DNA of 64,000 nt from Thalassospira povalilytica (lineage in GTDB: Bacteria; Pseudomonadota; Alphaproteobacteria; Rhodospirillales; Thalassospiraceae). Location of the stretch: positions 124,001-188,000 of the forward strand of contig NZ_PGTS01000007.1 of NCBI RefSeq assembly GCF_002844235.1. Direction: 5' to 3'. Shown piece by piece: positions 57,191 to 64,000 of the stretch. The translations under genes and the position numbers were made by a program. Position 1 is the stretch's first letter. Every line of letters begins with the position of its first letter. The notes beneath the pieces were generated by a model. The model had not been told where the DNA came from. It saw only the letters and a list, made by a program, of their open reading frames with translations, and did not search any database.

Positions 57191-57943
57191 CTATTTCCGA
57201 AGGGCGGGCAGGCCGACACCCGTGCTTTCAAATCCGCCATCGGTTGCGATGGTTTGTCCAGTCACAAAACTTGCCTTGTCACTGCATAGGAAAAGGATGA
57301 CTTCGGCGATTTCATTTTCCGTGCCATATCGGCCAAGCGGCATAGCATCAAGGTAGGCTGATATGATGTCGGTTGAATGGACTGCCATCGCCAGTTTGGT
57401 TTTGACCGGGCCGGGGCAGACGCAATTGGCGCGAATGCCGTATTCGCCAAGTTCGGCAGCCTGTTGTTTGGTCATGTGAATGACGGCAGCCTTTGACGTA
57501 CCATAGGCCACCCGAAGGGTCGATGCACGCAGGCCTGAGATCGAGCCGATATTGACAATTGCGCCTTTGGTTTCCTTTAGCGCCGGAATGGCTGCCTGCG
57601 ACACCAGGAACACGCCATCAAGGTTGGTTTCCATGATCCTGCGCCAGGTGGCAAAGCTGGTTTCTTCGACCGGAAGGAAATCGGCAACCCCGGCATTGTT
57701 GATGACTGCATCAATCCGGCCGAATTCAGAAAGAACATCGTCAATCATCTGATCGACCTGTTGGGGGACGGAAACATCAAAGATGAATGCCTTGCCATCC
57801 GTCATCGCGCTTGTGGCCTGTGTCAGTTCATCCCCGTCACGATCAATCATTGCCACTTTCCAGCCCTGTTCGATGAACAGTTTGCTGGTGGCAAGTCCGA
57901 TCCCGCGCGCAGCCCCTGTGACCAGGGCGATCTTTTGTGTCAT
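57191..57943 (-). CDS. Short-chain dehydrogenase/reductase
   Basis: This 250-residue classical SDR has the cofactor motif TGAARGIG near residue 9, NNAG at about 82, the catalytic Ser in GSISGLRAS, and YxxxK as YGTSKAAV. It ends in the ATDGGFESTGVG pattern of FabG-like oxidoreductases. An Asp after the second strand (MIDRD) favours NAD. The substrate is unknown. GC content matches the core genome, unlike the methyltransferase next to it. It is followed by a small lipoprotein gene. Confidence 0.9.
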   Translation of the reverse strand: MTQKIALVTGAARGIGLATSKLFIEQGWKVAMIDRDGDELTQATSAMTDGKAFIFDVSVPQQVDQMIDDVLSEFGRIDAVINNAGVADFLPVEETSFATWRRIMETNLDGVFLVSQAAIPALKETKGAIVNIGSISGLRASTLRVAYGTSKAAVIHMTKQQAAELGEYGIRANCVCPGPVKTKLAMAVHSTDIISAYLDAMPLGRYGTENEIAEVILFLCSDKASFVTGQTIATDGGFESTGVGLPALRK

Positions 57944-58012
57944 CTGTTCCGTCCTCTCCTGAAGCATTTGGTTTTTTTACGATGGTGCCATCGCTTTATT
58001 GGCTTCATTTAG

Positions 58013-58167
58013 GCAAAACAATCACGTTGCGGCAAGTGCCGCATCGTTTCGGGTGGAACCCGGCATTGTGTCAGGCATGGAGAAACAACTGTGCGGCATA
58101 GACCAGCATGGCAGACAGGCTAACGAAATAGGCAATGGACCGCACACCGTGTACATGGGGGGACAAC
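58013..58167 (-). pseudogene. Diverged remnant of the MAPEG gene 3' end
   Basis: Bases 58013-58138 match 60448-60573 without gaps, with about ten mismatches by my count. They include the last codons, stop and hairpin of the MAPEG gene at 60506. On the minus strand the remnant still reads GVRSIAYFVSLSAMLVYAAQ against GVRTIAYFVSLLAMLVYAAQ in the intact gene, and then stops as it does. Upstream similarity fades near 58167, where the PseI cargo begins. Confidence 0.85.
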
Positions 58168-58206
58168 GGGCATATTAGTTTCGCATTTCTGAGTAGAGTT
58201 TGTTGC

Positions 58207-59250
58207 TCAAATCTCTAAATCACTCCATTTGACGGGTTCACCTCGCGCGATATCTCTTTTCACCGTTTTGCCAATGACTTCAGAGTAGTGCTTGGAAGCT
58301 AATCCAAATCCAGGGCGAATTCTGCGGACATCATCTTTTGAAATAGTTGTCCCAGAGGGGAGGTCTCTTACGAAATACAATGATCGACGGAATGCTTTGT
58401 TTGCTGTTTCCGCGTCAGGACGAGAAAACTCTTCTCTTCCCAAGGCGAGCCATGCGTCACGTGTGTCATTGACCAGTGCCGACAACTCGTCTGGTTCCAG
58501 GGAGAATGTGCTGTCTGGTCCTTTTTCCAATCGACTCATGGTGAAATGTTTTTCGATCGCGACTGCTCCCAAAGCAACGGCAGAAATTGCCGCAGTATTC
58601 GTCAGTGTGTGGTCTGACAAACCCACTTCGACGTTAAACGTTTTCTTAATATAGACCATATTGTTTAGGTTGCATTGGTCAAGAGGAGCTGGGTAGCTGC
58701 TAATGCAATGAAATAACAAGATGTTCTTAATCCCGCTGCGTCTGGCAACTTCGACGGCGTCACCAATCTCGCTTTCGCTTGCCATCCCTGTCGACATTAG
58801 GATTGGCTTTTGGGTCTCGGCTATTCTTTCAATTAACGGGTGATCATTAAGCTCAAAGGAGGCAACTTTGTATGCGGGGGCATCAAGCCTCTGCAGCAAG
58901 TCAATAGCTGTTTCATCAAATGGAGAGGAAAAAATAGTAATACCGATTTCCCTAGCGTAACGGAACAGTTCCTCGTGCCATTCATAAGGAGTATGAGCCT
59001 CTGTATAAAGCTGATATAGCGTGTAACCATCCCACAGTCCTCCAGTGATTTTAAAGTCGTCACGGTCACAATCAATGGTCATACTATCGGCCGTATAGGT
59101 CTGCAATTTAACAGCATGAGCTCCAGATTTCTTGGCCGCTAATATACTTTGTTTTGCTCTGTCAATTGAGCCGTTATGGTTGGCGGACAATTCTGCAATT
59201 ATGTAGGGAGGGTATGATTGGCTCAGCTCTCGGTTTGCAATCTTGTACAA
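58207..59250 (-). CDS. pseI: Pseudaminic acid synthase / NeuB-family sugar synthase
   Basis: The 347-residue protein condenses a hexose with phosphoenolpyruvate to a nonulosonic acid. It has the NeuB barrel (IIAELSANHNGSIDRAKQSI, VKLQTYTADSMTID, LSDHT, AIEKHFT). The C-terminal SAF antifreeze-like domain starts with RRSLYFVRDLPSGTTISKDD; SLYFVRDLPSG and RPGFGLA favour PseI over sialic-acid NeuB. The start is TTG, with GAGG upstream. The remaining Pse pathway genes are not in the window. It is AT-rich and sits inside the MAPEG-flanked cargo. Confidence 0.88.
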   Translation of the reverse strand: MYKIANRELSQSYPPYIIAELSANHNGSIDRAKQSILAAKKSGAHAVKLQTYTADSMTIDCDRDDFKITGGLWDGYTLYQLYTEAHTPYEWHEELFRYAREIGITIFSSPFDETAIDLLQRLDAPAYKVASFELNDHPLIERIAETQKPILMSTGMASESEIGDAVEVARRSGIKNILLFHCISSYPAPLDQCNLNNMVYIKKTFNVEVGLSDHTLTNTAAISAVALGAVAIEKHFTMSRLEKGPDSTFSLEPDELSALVNDTRDAWLALGREEFSRPDAETANKAFRRSLYFVRDLPSGTTISKDDVRRIRPGFGLASKHYSEVIGKTVKRDIARGEPVKWSDLEI

Positions 59251-59273
59251 TTTTGCCTCGAATGAACGAAAAA

Positions 59274-59702
59274 CTACGTAAGTGAAAAGGTGGTCTGTAT
59301 TTCAGTCCAGCCTAACTTTGCTACTTGCTCTTTCATTAGAGCATTATTTGTTGGGATATTGATGTAAAAATTTGGTGGTCTAACAGATTTTATTTCTTTG
59401 AGAGGGCTGTGGTTTTGAATGATGAAGTCAAGTACGGTGCTTAAGAATTTTTCTGATCCATCAATCAATGATACGGATATGCAATTGCTATCCATTACAT
59501 AGCAAGACCCAATGCATTTAAAATTTTCATAGATAAGGTACCAAGCTATATAAGGGTTTTTCATCACAAATTCATAATGTTCATCGTAGCTTGGTGTTGA
59601 CTTGTGACTTATGTTAAAGGAGCGATTTTTTAATAGATTGTACAAATCGTTAACTTGTTGTTCTGTTCCTTCAACTTTGGTGAACGTTATTTCATTTGTC
59701 AT
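59274..59702 (-). CDS. Possible GNAT-like protein in the PseI cargo
   Basis: This 142-residue protein is very AT-rich in coding sequence. The order WYLIYENFKCIGSCYVMDSNCISVSLI, then the C-terminal NIPTNNALMKEQVAKLGWTEIQTTFSL, resembles the strands and last helix of N-acetyltransferases. However, the acetyl-CoA-binding loop is not evident. It lies between the PseI gene and a clear GNAT gene on the same strand with short gaps. A role in nonulosonate modification is inferred from context only. Confidence 0.55.
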   Translation of the reverse strand: MTNEITFTKVEGTEQQVNDLYNLLKNRSFNISHKSTPSYDEHYEFVMKNPYIAWYLIYENFKCIGSCYVMDSNCISVSLIDGSEKFLSTVLDFIIQNHSPLKEIKSVRPPNFYINIPTNNALMKEQVAKLGWTEIQTTFSLT

Positions 59703-59734
59703 GTAGTTACGTCTGTCGTTTCAGTTTTATCAAT

Positions 59735-60193
59735 TTAATTTAGCGTGTAGTATAAGATACCATGTTCCGGTTTTGATTCAACTTCGAGAAAGCCGGCGGA
59801 CTTGAAAGTATTATTGCTTGCTGCGTTGTCAATCCGAACGACGGCAATGATCTCGTGCGAATGAATCTGTCTAAATTTCTCTACACAGGCCCTCAATAGA
59901 GGAACTGCTTTCCGTTGTCCTCTATGCTTGGGGTTTAGGTTGATGGAGACTTTGGCGGAGAGCTGTCCCGAAACTCTGTCGAATCTGACCATGCCGACTT
60001 TATCGCCATCTATCTCTCCGATGAATATGAAACTGTCAGGTGCTGATAATGTTTGAGTGAACCATTTCTCATGTTGTTCAATTGTTATTAGGTCAGAATT
60101 TAGTGACATGGCACGAGTTGTTGGATCATTCCGCCAAGAAAGAATATCTAAACTATCTTCTGCTCGGCATTCTCTAATCTTGATGTGAAGCAT
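59735..60193 (-). CDS. GNAT-family N-acetyltransferase (PseH-like)
   Basis: This 152-residue GNAT domain reads IRECRAEDSLDILSWRNDPTTRAMSLNS, FIGEIDGDKVGMVRFDR, and the acetyl-CoA loop NPKHRGQRKAVPLLRACVE. It closes VVRIDNAASNNTFKSAGF. The pattern matches acetyltransferases of amino-sugar pathways such as PseH or the C-terminal domain fused to PseG. A 39-codon longer reading exists but is AT-rich and unconserved in appearance. It precedes the PseI gene in the same direction, so the three genes probably form one transcript. Confidence 0.78.
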   Translation of the reverse strand: MLHIKIRECRAEDSLDILSWRNDPTTRAMSLNSDLITIEQHEKWFTQTLSAPDSFIFIGEIDGDKVGMVRFDRVSGQLSAKVSINLNPKHRGQRKAVPLLRACVEKFRQIHSHEIIAVVRIDNAASNNTFKSAGFLEVESKPEHGILYYTLN

Positions 60194-60505
60194 TCGGGGA
60201 ATCCAGTCAAAATACTGATGTTCGAAATGGGGTAAATTTATCCTAATTCGCGAGATAGACAGTGAGGATAACTCATTAAGGTGGAAATATAGCTGCCATA
60301 GGTGGACCACTCGAATAATCTTGTTGCGATGTTGGCTTAAAATTTCCCGGTGCGGGATGATTCTTAACTTGGTAAAGCCTTAAACGCAAATCTAGGACGG
60401 TGGAAACCTAGTAATCGGACTGCGGTTCTGTTTTATCTTGTCTGCTAGCAAAACAATCACGATGCGGCAAGTGCTGCATCGTTTCGGGCGGAACCCGGTA
60501 TCGTG

Positions 60506-60925
60506 TCAGGCATGGACAAACAACTGTGCGGCATAGACCAGCATGGCAAGCAGGCTGACGAAATAGGCGATGGTTCTCACGCCTTTTACCGGGCCGAGAT
60601 GTTCGATCCCGGAAAGATACCATCCGCCATGCGCAAGACGGGCAAGAAGAAATACAGTCGCACAGGCGATGGTGACCGTATTCGAAACACCGGTTGCCTG
60701 TGCGACAAGAGTGATGATTGCAAACGGTACGAGGTTTTCCAGATGGTTCTGATGTGCGCGCAACCCGCGGGCGGCCATGCCCGCACGTTCCGGAAGGCCG
60801 TCACGATTGCCCATCAGCTGTGTGCCACCAACACCGGGTTGTTTGGCATAGGCGTAATTGTAGGCCCACGGAAAGGCCAGGCACAGCAGGGCATTTAACA
60901 GCAGAATGAAAAGCTCGTATGTCAC
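60506..60925 (-). CDS. MAPEG-family membrane protein
   Basis: The 139-residue protein has four membrane helices in the MAPEG arrangement, with the conserved GMAARGLRAHQNHLENLVPF after the first helix and LARLAHGGWYLSGI later. Family members act in glutathione-linked membrane detoxification; the bacterial role is unclear. The start is GTG. The 3' end plus about 60 flanking bases (60448-60573) is repeated at 58013-58138, beyond the PseI cargo. This copy is the intact border gene of the mosaic region. Confidence 0.88.
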   Translation of the reverse strand: MTYELFILLLNALLCLAFPWAYNYAYAKQPGVGGTQLMGNRDGLPERAGMAARGLRAHQNHLENLVPFAIITLVAQATGVSNTVTIACATVFLLARLAHGGWYLSGIEHLGPVKGVRTIAYFVSLLAMLVYAAQLFVHA

Positions 60926-61004
60926 AGGGCACCCGTAAAGTTATGAGAATGTTGGCTTTACGTTAATTGCAGGCATTCCGGATCAGCTAGTCTGGCGCCG
61001 GAAG

Positions 61005-61214
61005 TCAGTCATCCGCAACAAATTCAAGCAGATCACCGGGCTGGCAGTCCAGTTCCTTGCAGATCGCAGCCAGGGTTTCAAAGCGTACGCCGCGCACCTT
61101 GCCCGATTTCAAAAGCGACAGGTTCTGTTCGCTGATTCCGATCCGGGCGGCAAGATCCTTGGATTTCATTTTGCGGGTGGCCAGCATCACGTCAAGTCGG
61201 ACAACAATCCCCAT
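61005..61214 (-). CDS. Cro/CI-type XRE regulator, 69 residues
   Basis: This small HTH protein has helices RLDVMLATRKMKSKDLAARIGISEQNLSLLKSG and the closing LAAICKELDCQPGDLLEF, typical of YozG-like XRE regulators. The start overlaps the stop codon of the DUF2975 gene upstream. This XRE/DUF2975 pairing is common. It probably autoregulates the two-gene operon. Confidence 0.92.
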   Translation of the reverse strand: MGIVVRLDVMLATRKMKSKDLAARIGISEQNLSLLKSGKVRGVRFETLAAICKELDCQPGDLLEFVADD

Positions 61215-61783
61215 CAGACGAAGCTCCGGTTTTCATCATCAATCCGTGCCGCTTCGCCAAGCACCCAGGCAATCACGATAATCAGCGCGCCAAGGAAAAG
61301 CGTGCTGGCCTCGGCATTGCCAAGGCCAATGGACAGCATCCGTTCACCGGCCGGGCGGTGGAAGGTCGCCAATACCGATGTCACAGCCCCGGTCAGCGGT
61401 TTGGCCAGTGTTTGTACCAGAAGCGCGACGCCAAACAGTTTAAGATGACGGATCGTTTCAGGCTGGAAAATCGCGTTATGGGCAAAGGCCCCGAACATCT
61501 TGCGCAGGTGAAGCAGCCCATAGGCCATGATCAATGACGGGATCATCATTACCAGCATGGTGGCATATTTCTGCCATCCCGAAAGCGCGTGCAATTCCGC
61601 AAGGCTGACCGTCATCTGGCTGGTGCTGGCTTCGACCCATCCCGGCAGATACCAGACCATTGGAATGGCAAGAAACTGAACAACGATCGCAACCGCACAT
61701 CCCCAATAAAGCAGGGTGCTGAGCCTGCGAACATTTTTAAGGGTATCGGGCTTCATGGCATGTGACGTGGATGGGGTGGACAT
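61214..61783 (-). CDS. DUF2975 membrane protein
   Basis: The 189-residue protein has four membrane helices (near residues 18-45, 68-90, 115-140 and 160-180). The loop LRKMFGAFAHNAIFQPETIRHLKLFG marks DUF2975. The function is unknown; it is usually paired with a small XRE regulator, as here. AGGAG lies eight bases before the ATG at 61783. It is divergent from the zinc-sensor gene. Confidence 0.86.
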   Translation of the reverse strand: MSTPSTSHAMKPDTLKNVRRLSTLLYWGCAVAIVVQFLAIPMVWYLPGWVEASTSQMTVSLAELHALSGWQKYATMLVMMIPSLIMAYGLLHLRKMFGAFAHNAIFQPETIRHLKLFGVALLVQTLAKPLTGAVTSVLATFHRPAGERMLSIGLGNAEASTLFLGALIIVIAWVLGEAARIDDENRSFV

Positions 61784-62044
61784 GGTGGGGCTCCTGTCAG
61801 GGATATTCACGAATCGATTTATATAATTAATGTAAAACATGAATAAATTGTCGAAATGAGTCAATACGAAATTGACCGATCGCTGTGGGGTATCGGCGCA
61901 GGTCGCGGGTGTCGAACTTGCGGTGTCGGGCGTTCCCTTGTGATTTTTTCAACCGGGCAGGGGCCGGGGCAATTGGAAATCGGCGCTGTCGTGGATCGTA
62001 TCACGGTGTTTTGGTTCAGTTCCCCTTGCCTTGGATCGGCTGTC

Positions 62045-62530
62045 ATGGAAAATAGGGGCATGTCAGAAAGCAAAACCAAATCCCCGATCGCCAAATCCCC
62101 GGTTGGCAAAGCCCCGGTCAGTAAGGCCATGTCGTCGCCAACCGAAACAGATTGCCAGGAATGCGATACGGCAGCCCGTCTTGGTCTGAGCACCGAACAG
62201 GGTGAAGCCGTCACGCGCGATGCGTCACGTGCTGTGGGGGCGAACCTGTCGCTGCCCCATATCGAGGCCGCGGCAAAGATCTTTGCGCTTTTGGGGGATG
62301 CCGGGCGGTTGCAGCTGGTTTTGCGGTGTATGGAACGCCCGCAGACCGTCAGTGAGCTGGCCGATGCGACCAACATGTCGCAGTCGCTTTGCAGCCATCA
62401 TTTGCGCCATTTGCGCGATCAGCGGATTTTGGCATCCGAGCGCCGCGGACGGCATATTTTCTATCAGATCGATGATGAACATATTTCGCGCGTGGTGCGT
62501 GATGTCTTTGCGCATGTGACGCACGACTGA
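62045..62530 (+). CDS. ArsR/SmtB-family zinc-type metalloregulator
   Basis: The 161-residue repressor has a Lys/Ser/Pro-rich N-terminus with CQEC, then a winged helix domain (EAAAKIFALLGDAGRLQLVLRCM, then recognition helix MSQSLCSHHLRHLRDQRIL). The C-terminal helix DEHISRVVRDVFAHVTH keeps the alpha-5 zinc-site spacing D-x-H-x10-H-x2-H. It should derepress the ZntA-type ATPase gene 176 bases downstream when zinc or cadmium binds. The ATG at 62045 is preferred, with GGAT eight bases upstream; 62060 is possible. Confidence 0.88.
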   Translation: MENRGMSESKTKSPIAKSPVGKAPVSKAMSSPTETDCQECDTAARLGLSTEQGEAVTRDASRAVGANLSLPHIEAAAKIFALLGDAGRLQLVLRCMERPQTVSELADATNMSQSLCSHHLRHLRDQRILASERRGRHIFYQIDDEHISRVVRDVFAHVTHD

Positions 62531-62607
62531 TCTGACTTTGTTTTAATTCAGCTGCTTGAAGAATGGTTGCCGGGCAGGTGACCGGCCGGTCAGGCATGGC
62601 ATTTCCA

Positions 62608-62633
62608 AACATTCAAATCCGTATTTGAATGTT
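62608..62633. promoter_or_regulatory. Perfect 11-bp palindrome, probable ArsR/SmtB operator
   Basis: AACATTCAAAT (62608-62618) and ATTTGAATGTT (62623-62633) are exact reverse complements around CCGT, with the TGAA/TTCA core typical of SmtB-family operators. It abuts the TTGACA box at 62635. Confidence 0.68.
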
Positions 62634-62634
62634 C

Positions 62635-62663
62635 TTGACAGATAAATATATGAAGCATAGTTT
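62635..62663 (+). promoter_or_regulatory. Promoter of the P1B-ATPase gene
   Basis: A perfect TTGACA (62635-62640) is followed 17 bases later by TAGTTT (62658-62663), a poor -10 box. The palindrome immediately upstream would allow repressor binding to block polymerase. An AGGTGA ribosome-binding site precedes the ATG at 62707. Confidence 0.5.
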
Positions 62664-62706
62664 GAATATAACATATGAATGAAAATTTGATTTTATGAGG
62701 TGATGA

Positions 62707-64000
62707 ATGTCCTTCGTCGCAAAATGGGAAGACCTTCCGGCAATTGGTGACTGTGCGCAGTGCCGCGCATCATTGATTAATGTTCTTTCGCGGGCCATTC
62801 CGGGGCGTGGTATTTCCGGGGATGGGCAGGGCATATCAACATCATCACCGATCAGTGCGGATGAAGACGCCACCTTGCGGGACATTCTTGCCCGTCAGGC
62901 TGATGCCAAACGCCATTACCATTGGCAGGTGTCGGGCATGGATTGCGGATCCTGTGTTGCCAAGATCGAAGCCGCCCTTGGCAAAATGGATGGCGTGTCC
63001 TGTGTCGATGTCTCGATGTTGCGCGAAACCGTTACTCTTGGCATTGTTGATGATCACCAATCTGATCGCGCCGCGGTTACTTCGTTACTGAACAAGCTGG
63101 GCTATCCGGCCCGCGAGAAAACGACACCGGGCATGACGCGCACCCAGCGCAATACATCCTGTTGTGCCGGTGACGCATGCACGCAGGATGGCGCCCCCAA
63201 TTCGACCAGTCGCAGTCACAGTCACAGTCACGACGCGACCGCAAAAGTTGCGGATGTTGATGCTGATGCCGGTACCGGTATCAAACGGCGGTTTGTACCC
63301 TGGTCGTCTGAAAATGATGAAATTGCCTTTGCGGCCATTTGTCTGGCGCTGGGCGGTCTGGCGGGGGTGATTATCCCGTCATTCGGGTCTTATGCCATGT
63401 CTGTTGCATCGGTTCTGGCTGCCGTGCCGGTAATGAAAAAAGCGATGCGACTGGCACAAAGCGGCGCGATTTTCTCGATCGAACTTCTGATGTCGGTTGC
63501 CGTCATCGGGGCGGTGGCGATAGGCGAAAGTCTTGAGGCCGGTATGGTCGTGCTGCTGTTTGCGATTGGCGAACGGCTTGAAGGTGTTGCGGCCGGTCGC
63601 GCACGAAGCGGGGTCAAGGCCCTGATGAAGCTGGCCCCCGAACAGGCGCGGCGCATAACCGGCGATGGCGTGCAGACCGTTTCACCAGCAGAACTTGCAT
63701 TGAACGACCTTGTTGAAGTCCGCCCCGGGGAACGGGTCCCGGCCGATGGTGTGGTTGCATCGGGGGCGGCTGATATTGATAACAGCCATCTGACAGGGGA
63801 ATCTGTTCCGGTCTATTGCAAGGCGGGCGATGACGTCTTTGCCGGTGCGATTGTCACAGACAGCCCGGTGCGGATCACGGTTACCCGTGCTGCCGGGCAG
63901 ACCATGCTTGATCGCGTGATCGAGCTGGTCGAACAAAGCGAAAAGCACAAGGCACCGGTCGAACGGTTTGTGGCAAAATTTGCCCGTATCTATACACCGA
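62707..64000 (+). CDS. zntA: ZntA-type P1B heavy-metal ATPase (N-terminal part)
   Basis: The first 431 codons are present and the gene runs off the right edge. An extra N-terminal cysteine pair (CAQC) precedes an HMA domain with metal motif GMDCGSC near residue 80. A metal-binding linker with CCAGDACTQ and SHSHSHD follows, then the first membrane helices. The actuator domain carries the conserved LTGESVPV. The catalytic DKTG and the CPC lie beyond the window. It exports Zn, Cd or Pb from the cytoplasm, and is regulated by the SmtB-like gene upstream. Confidence 0.95.
   Translation, partial: MSFVAKWEDLPAIGDCAQCRASLINVLSRAIPGRGISGDGQGISTSSPISADEDATLRDILARQADAKRHYHWQVSGMDCGSCVAKIEAALGKMDGVSCVDVSMLRETVTLGIVDDHQSDRAAVTSLLNKLGYPAREKTTPGMTRTQRNTSCCAGDACTQDGAPNSTSRSHSHSHDATAKVADVDADAGTGIKRRFVPWSSENDEIAFAAICLALGGLAGVIIPSFGSYAMSVASVLAAVPVMKKAMRLAQSGAIFSIELLMSVAVIGAVAIGESLEAGMVVLLFAIGERLEGVAAGRARSGVKALMKLAPEQARRITGDGVQTVSPAELALNDLVEVRPGERVPADGVVASGAADIDNSHLTGESVPVYCKAGDDVFAGAIVTDSPVRITVTRAAGQTMLDRVIELVEQSEKHKAPVERFVAKFARIYTP

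Overview
The window looks like a chromosomal segment of a free-living, motile alphaproteobacterium of the Rhodospirillales type, most likely Thalassospira or a close relative. The evidence is a circularly permuted two-piece tmRNA gene, an alphaproteobacterial SspB, the mreBCD-mrdA-rodA order, a class I fumarase, and many chemotaxis and cyclic-di-GMP proteins. The genus is inferred from general resemblance, not from a search.

Layout. At 0-13 kb are folA-thyA, the tmRNA gene next to its adaptor sspB, a fumarase, several transporters and small enzymes, and a YafY/WYL regulator divergent from a VOC gene across a strong palindrome. At 13-27 kb is a signalling-rich stretch: a GGDEF-EAL protein, a SpoIIE/HATPase/receiver protein with a STAS partner, a sigma-54 response regulator, a free-standing HPt protein, and a periplasmic binding protein next to a membrane diguanylate cyclase. 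CobC, a PhyH-type oxygenase and an M24-fold protein lie among them. At 27-33 kb is the rod-shape cluster mreB-mreC-mreD-mrdA-rodA on the minus strand. At 33-36 kb is leuA, preceded by a leucine-rich leader peptide and a long-range RNA pairing typical of attenuation. At 36-47 kb are LysE, a diguanylate cyclase, a cold-shock protein, 5-formyl-THF cyclo-ligase, two identical tRNA-Gln genes, Ppx/GppA, RlmE and an Aer-like energy sensor split into two overlapping genes. At 47-52.8 kb are guaB, an RsmB-type methyltransferase and guaA.

From 52.8 to 60.9 kb lies the most unusual part, a mosaic of surface-glycan genes. Intact guaA is followed by a GSCFA gene and then by a second, diverged and frameshifted copy of the guaA 3' third. 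The MAPEG gene at the other end is arranged the same way in mirror image: intact gene, a PseI/acetyltransferase cargo, then a diverged copy of the MAPEG 3' end. Between the two gene-end remnants lie methyltransferases and an SDR gene. The locus reads like nested rounds of recombination anchored in the 3' ends of the two border genes.

From 61 to 64 kb are an XRE regulator with a DUF2975 membrane protein, and a zinc module: an SmtB-like ArsR repressor, a perfect palindrome touching a TTGACA box, and the N-terminal part of a ZntA-type P1B ATPase that runs off the right edge. No CRISPR array, insertion sequence, integrase or prophage was seen.
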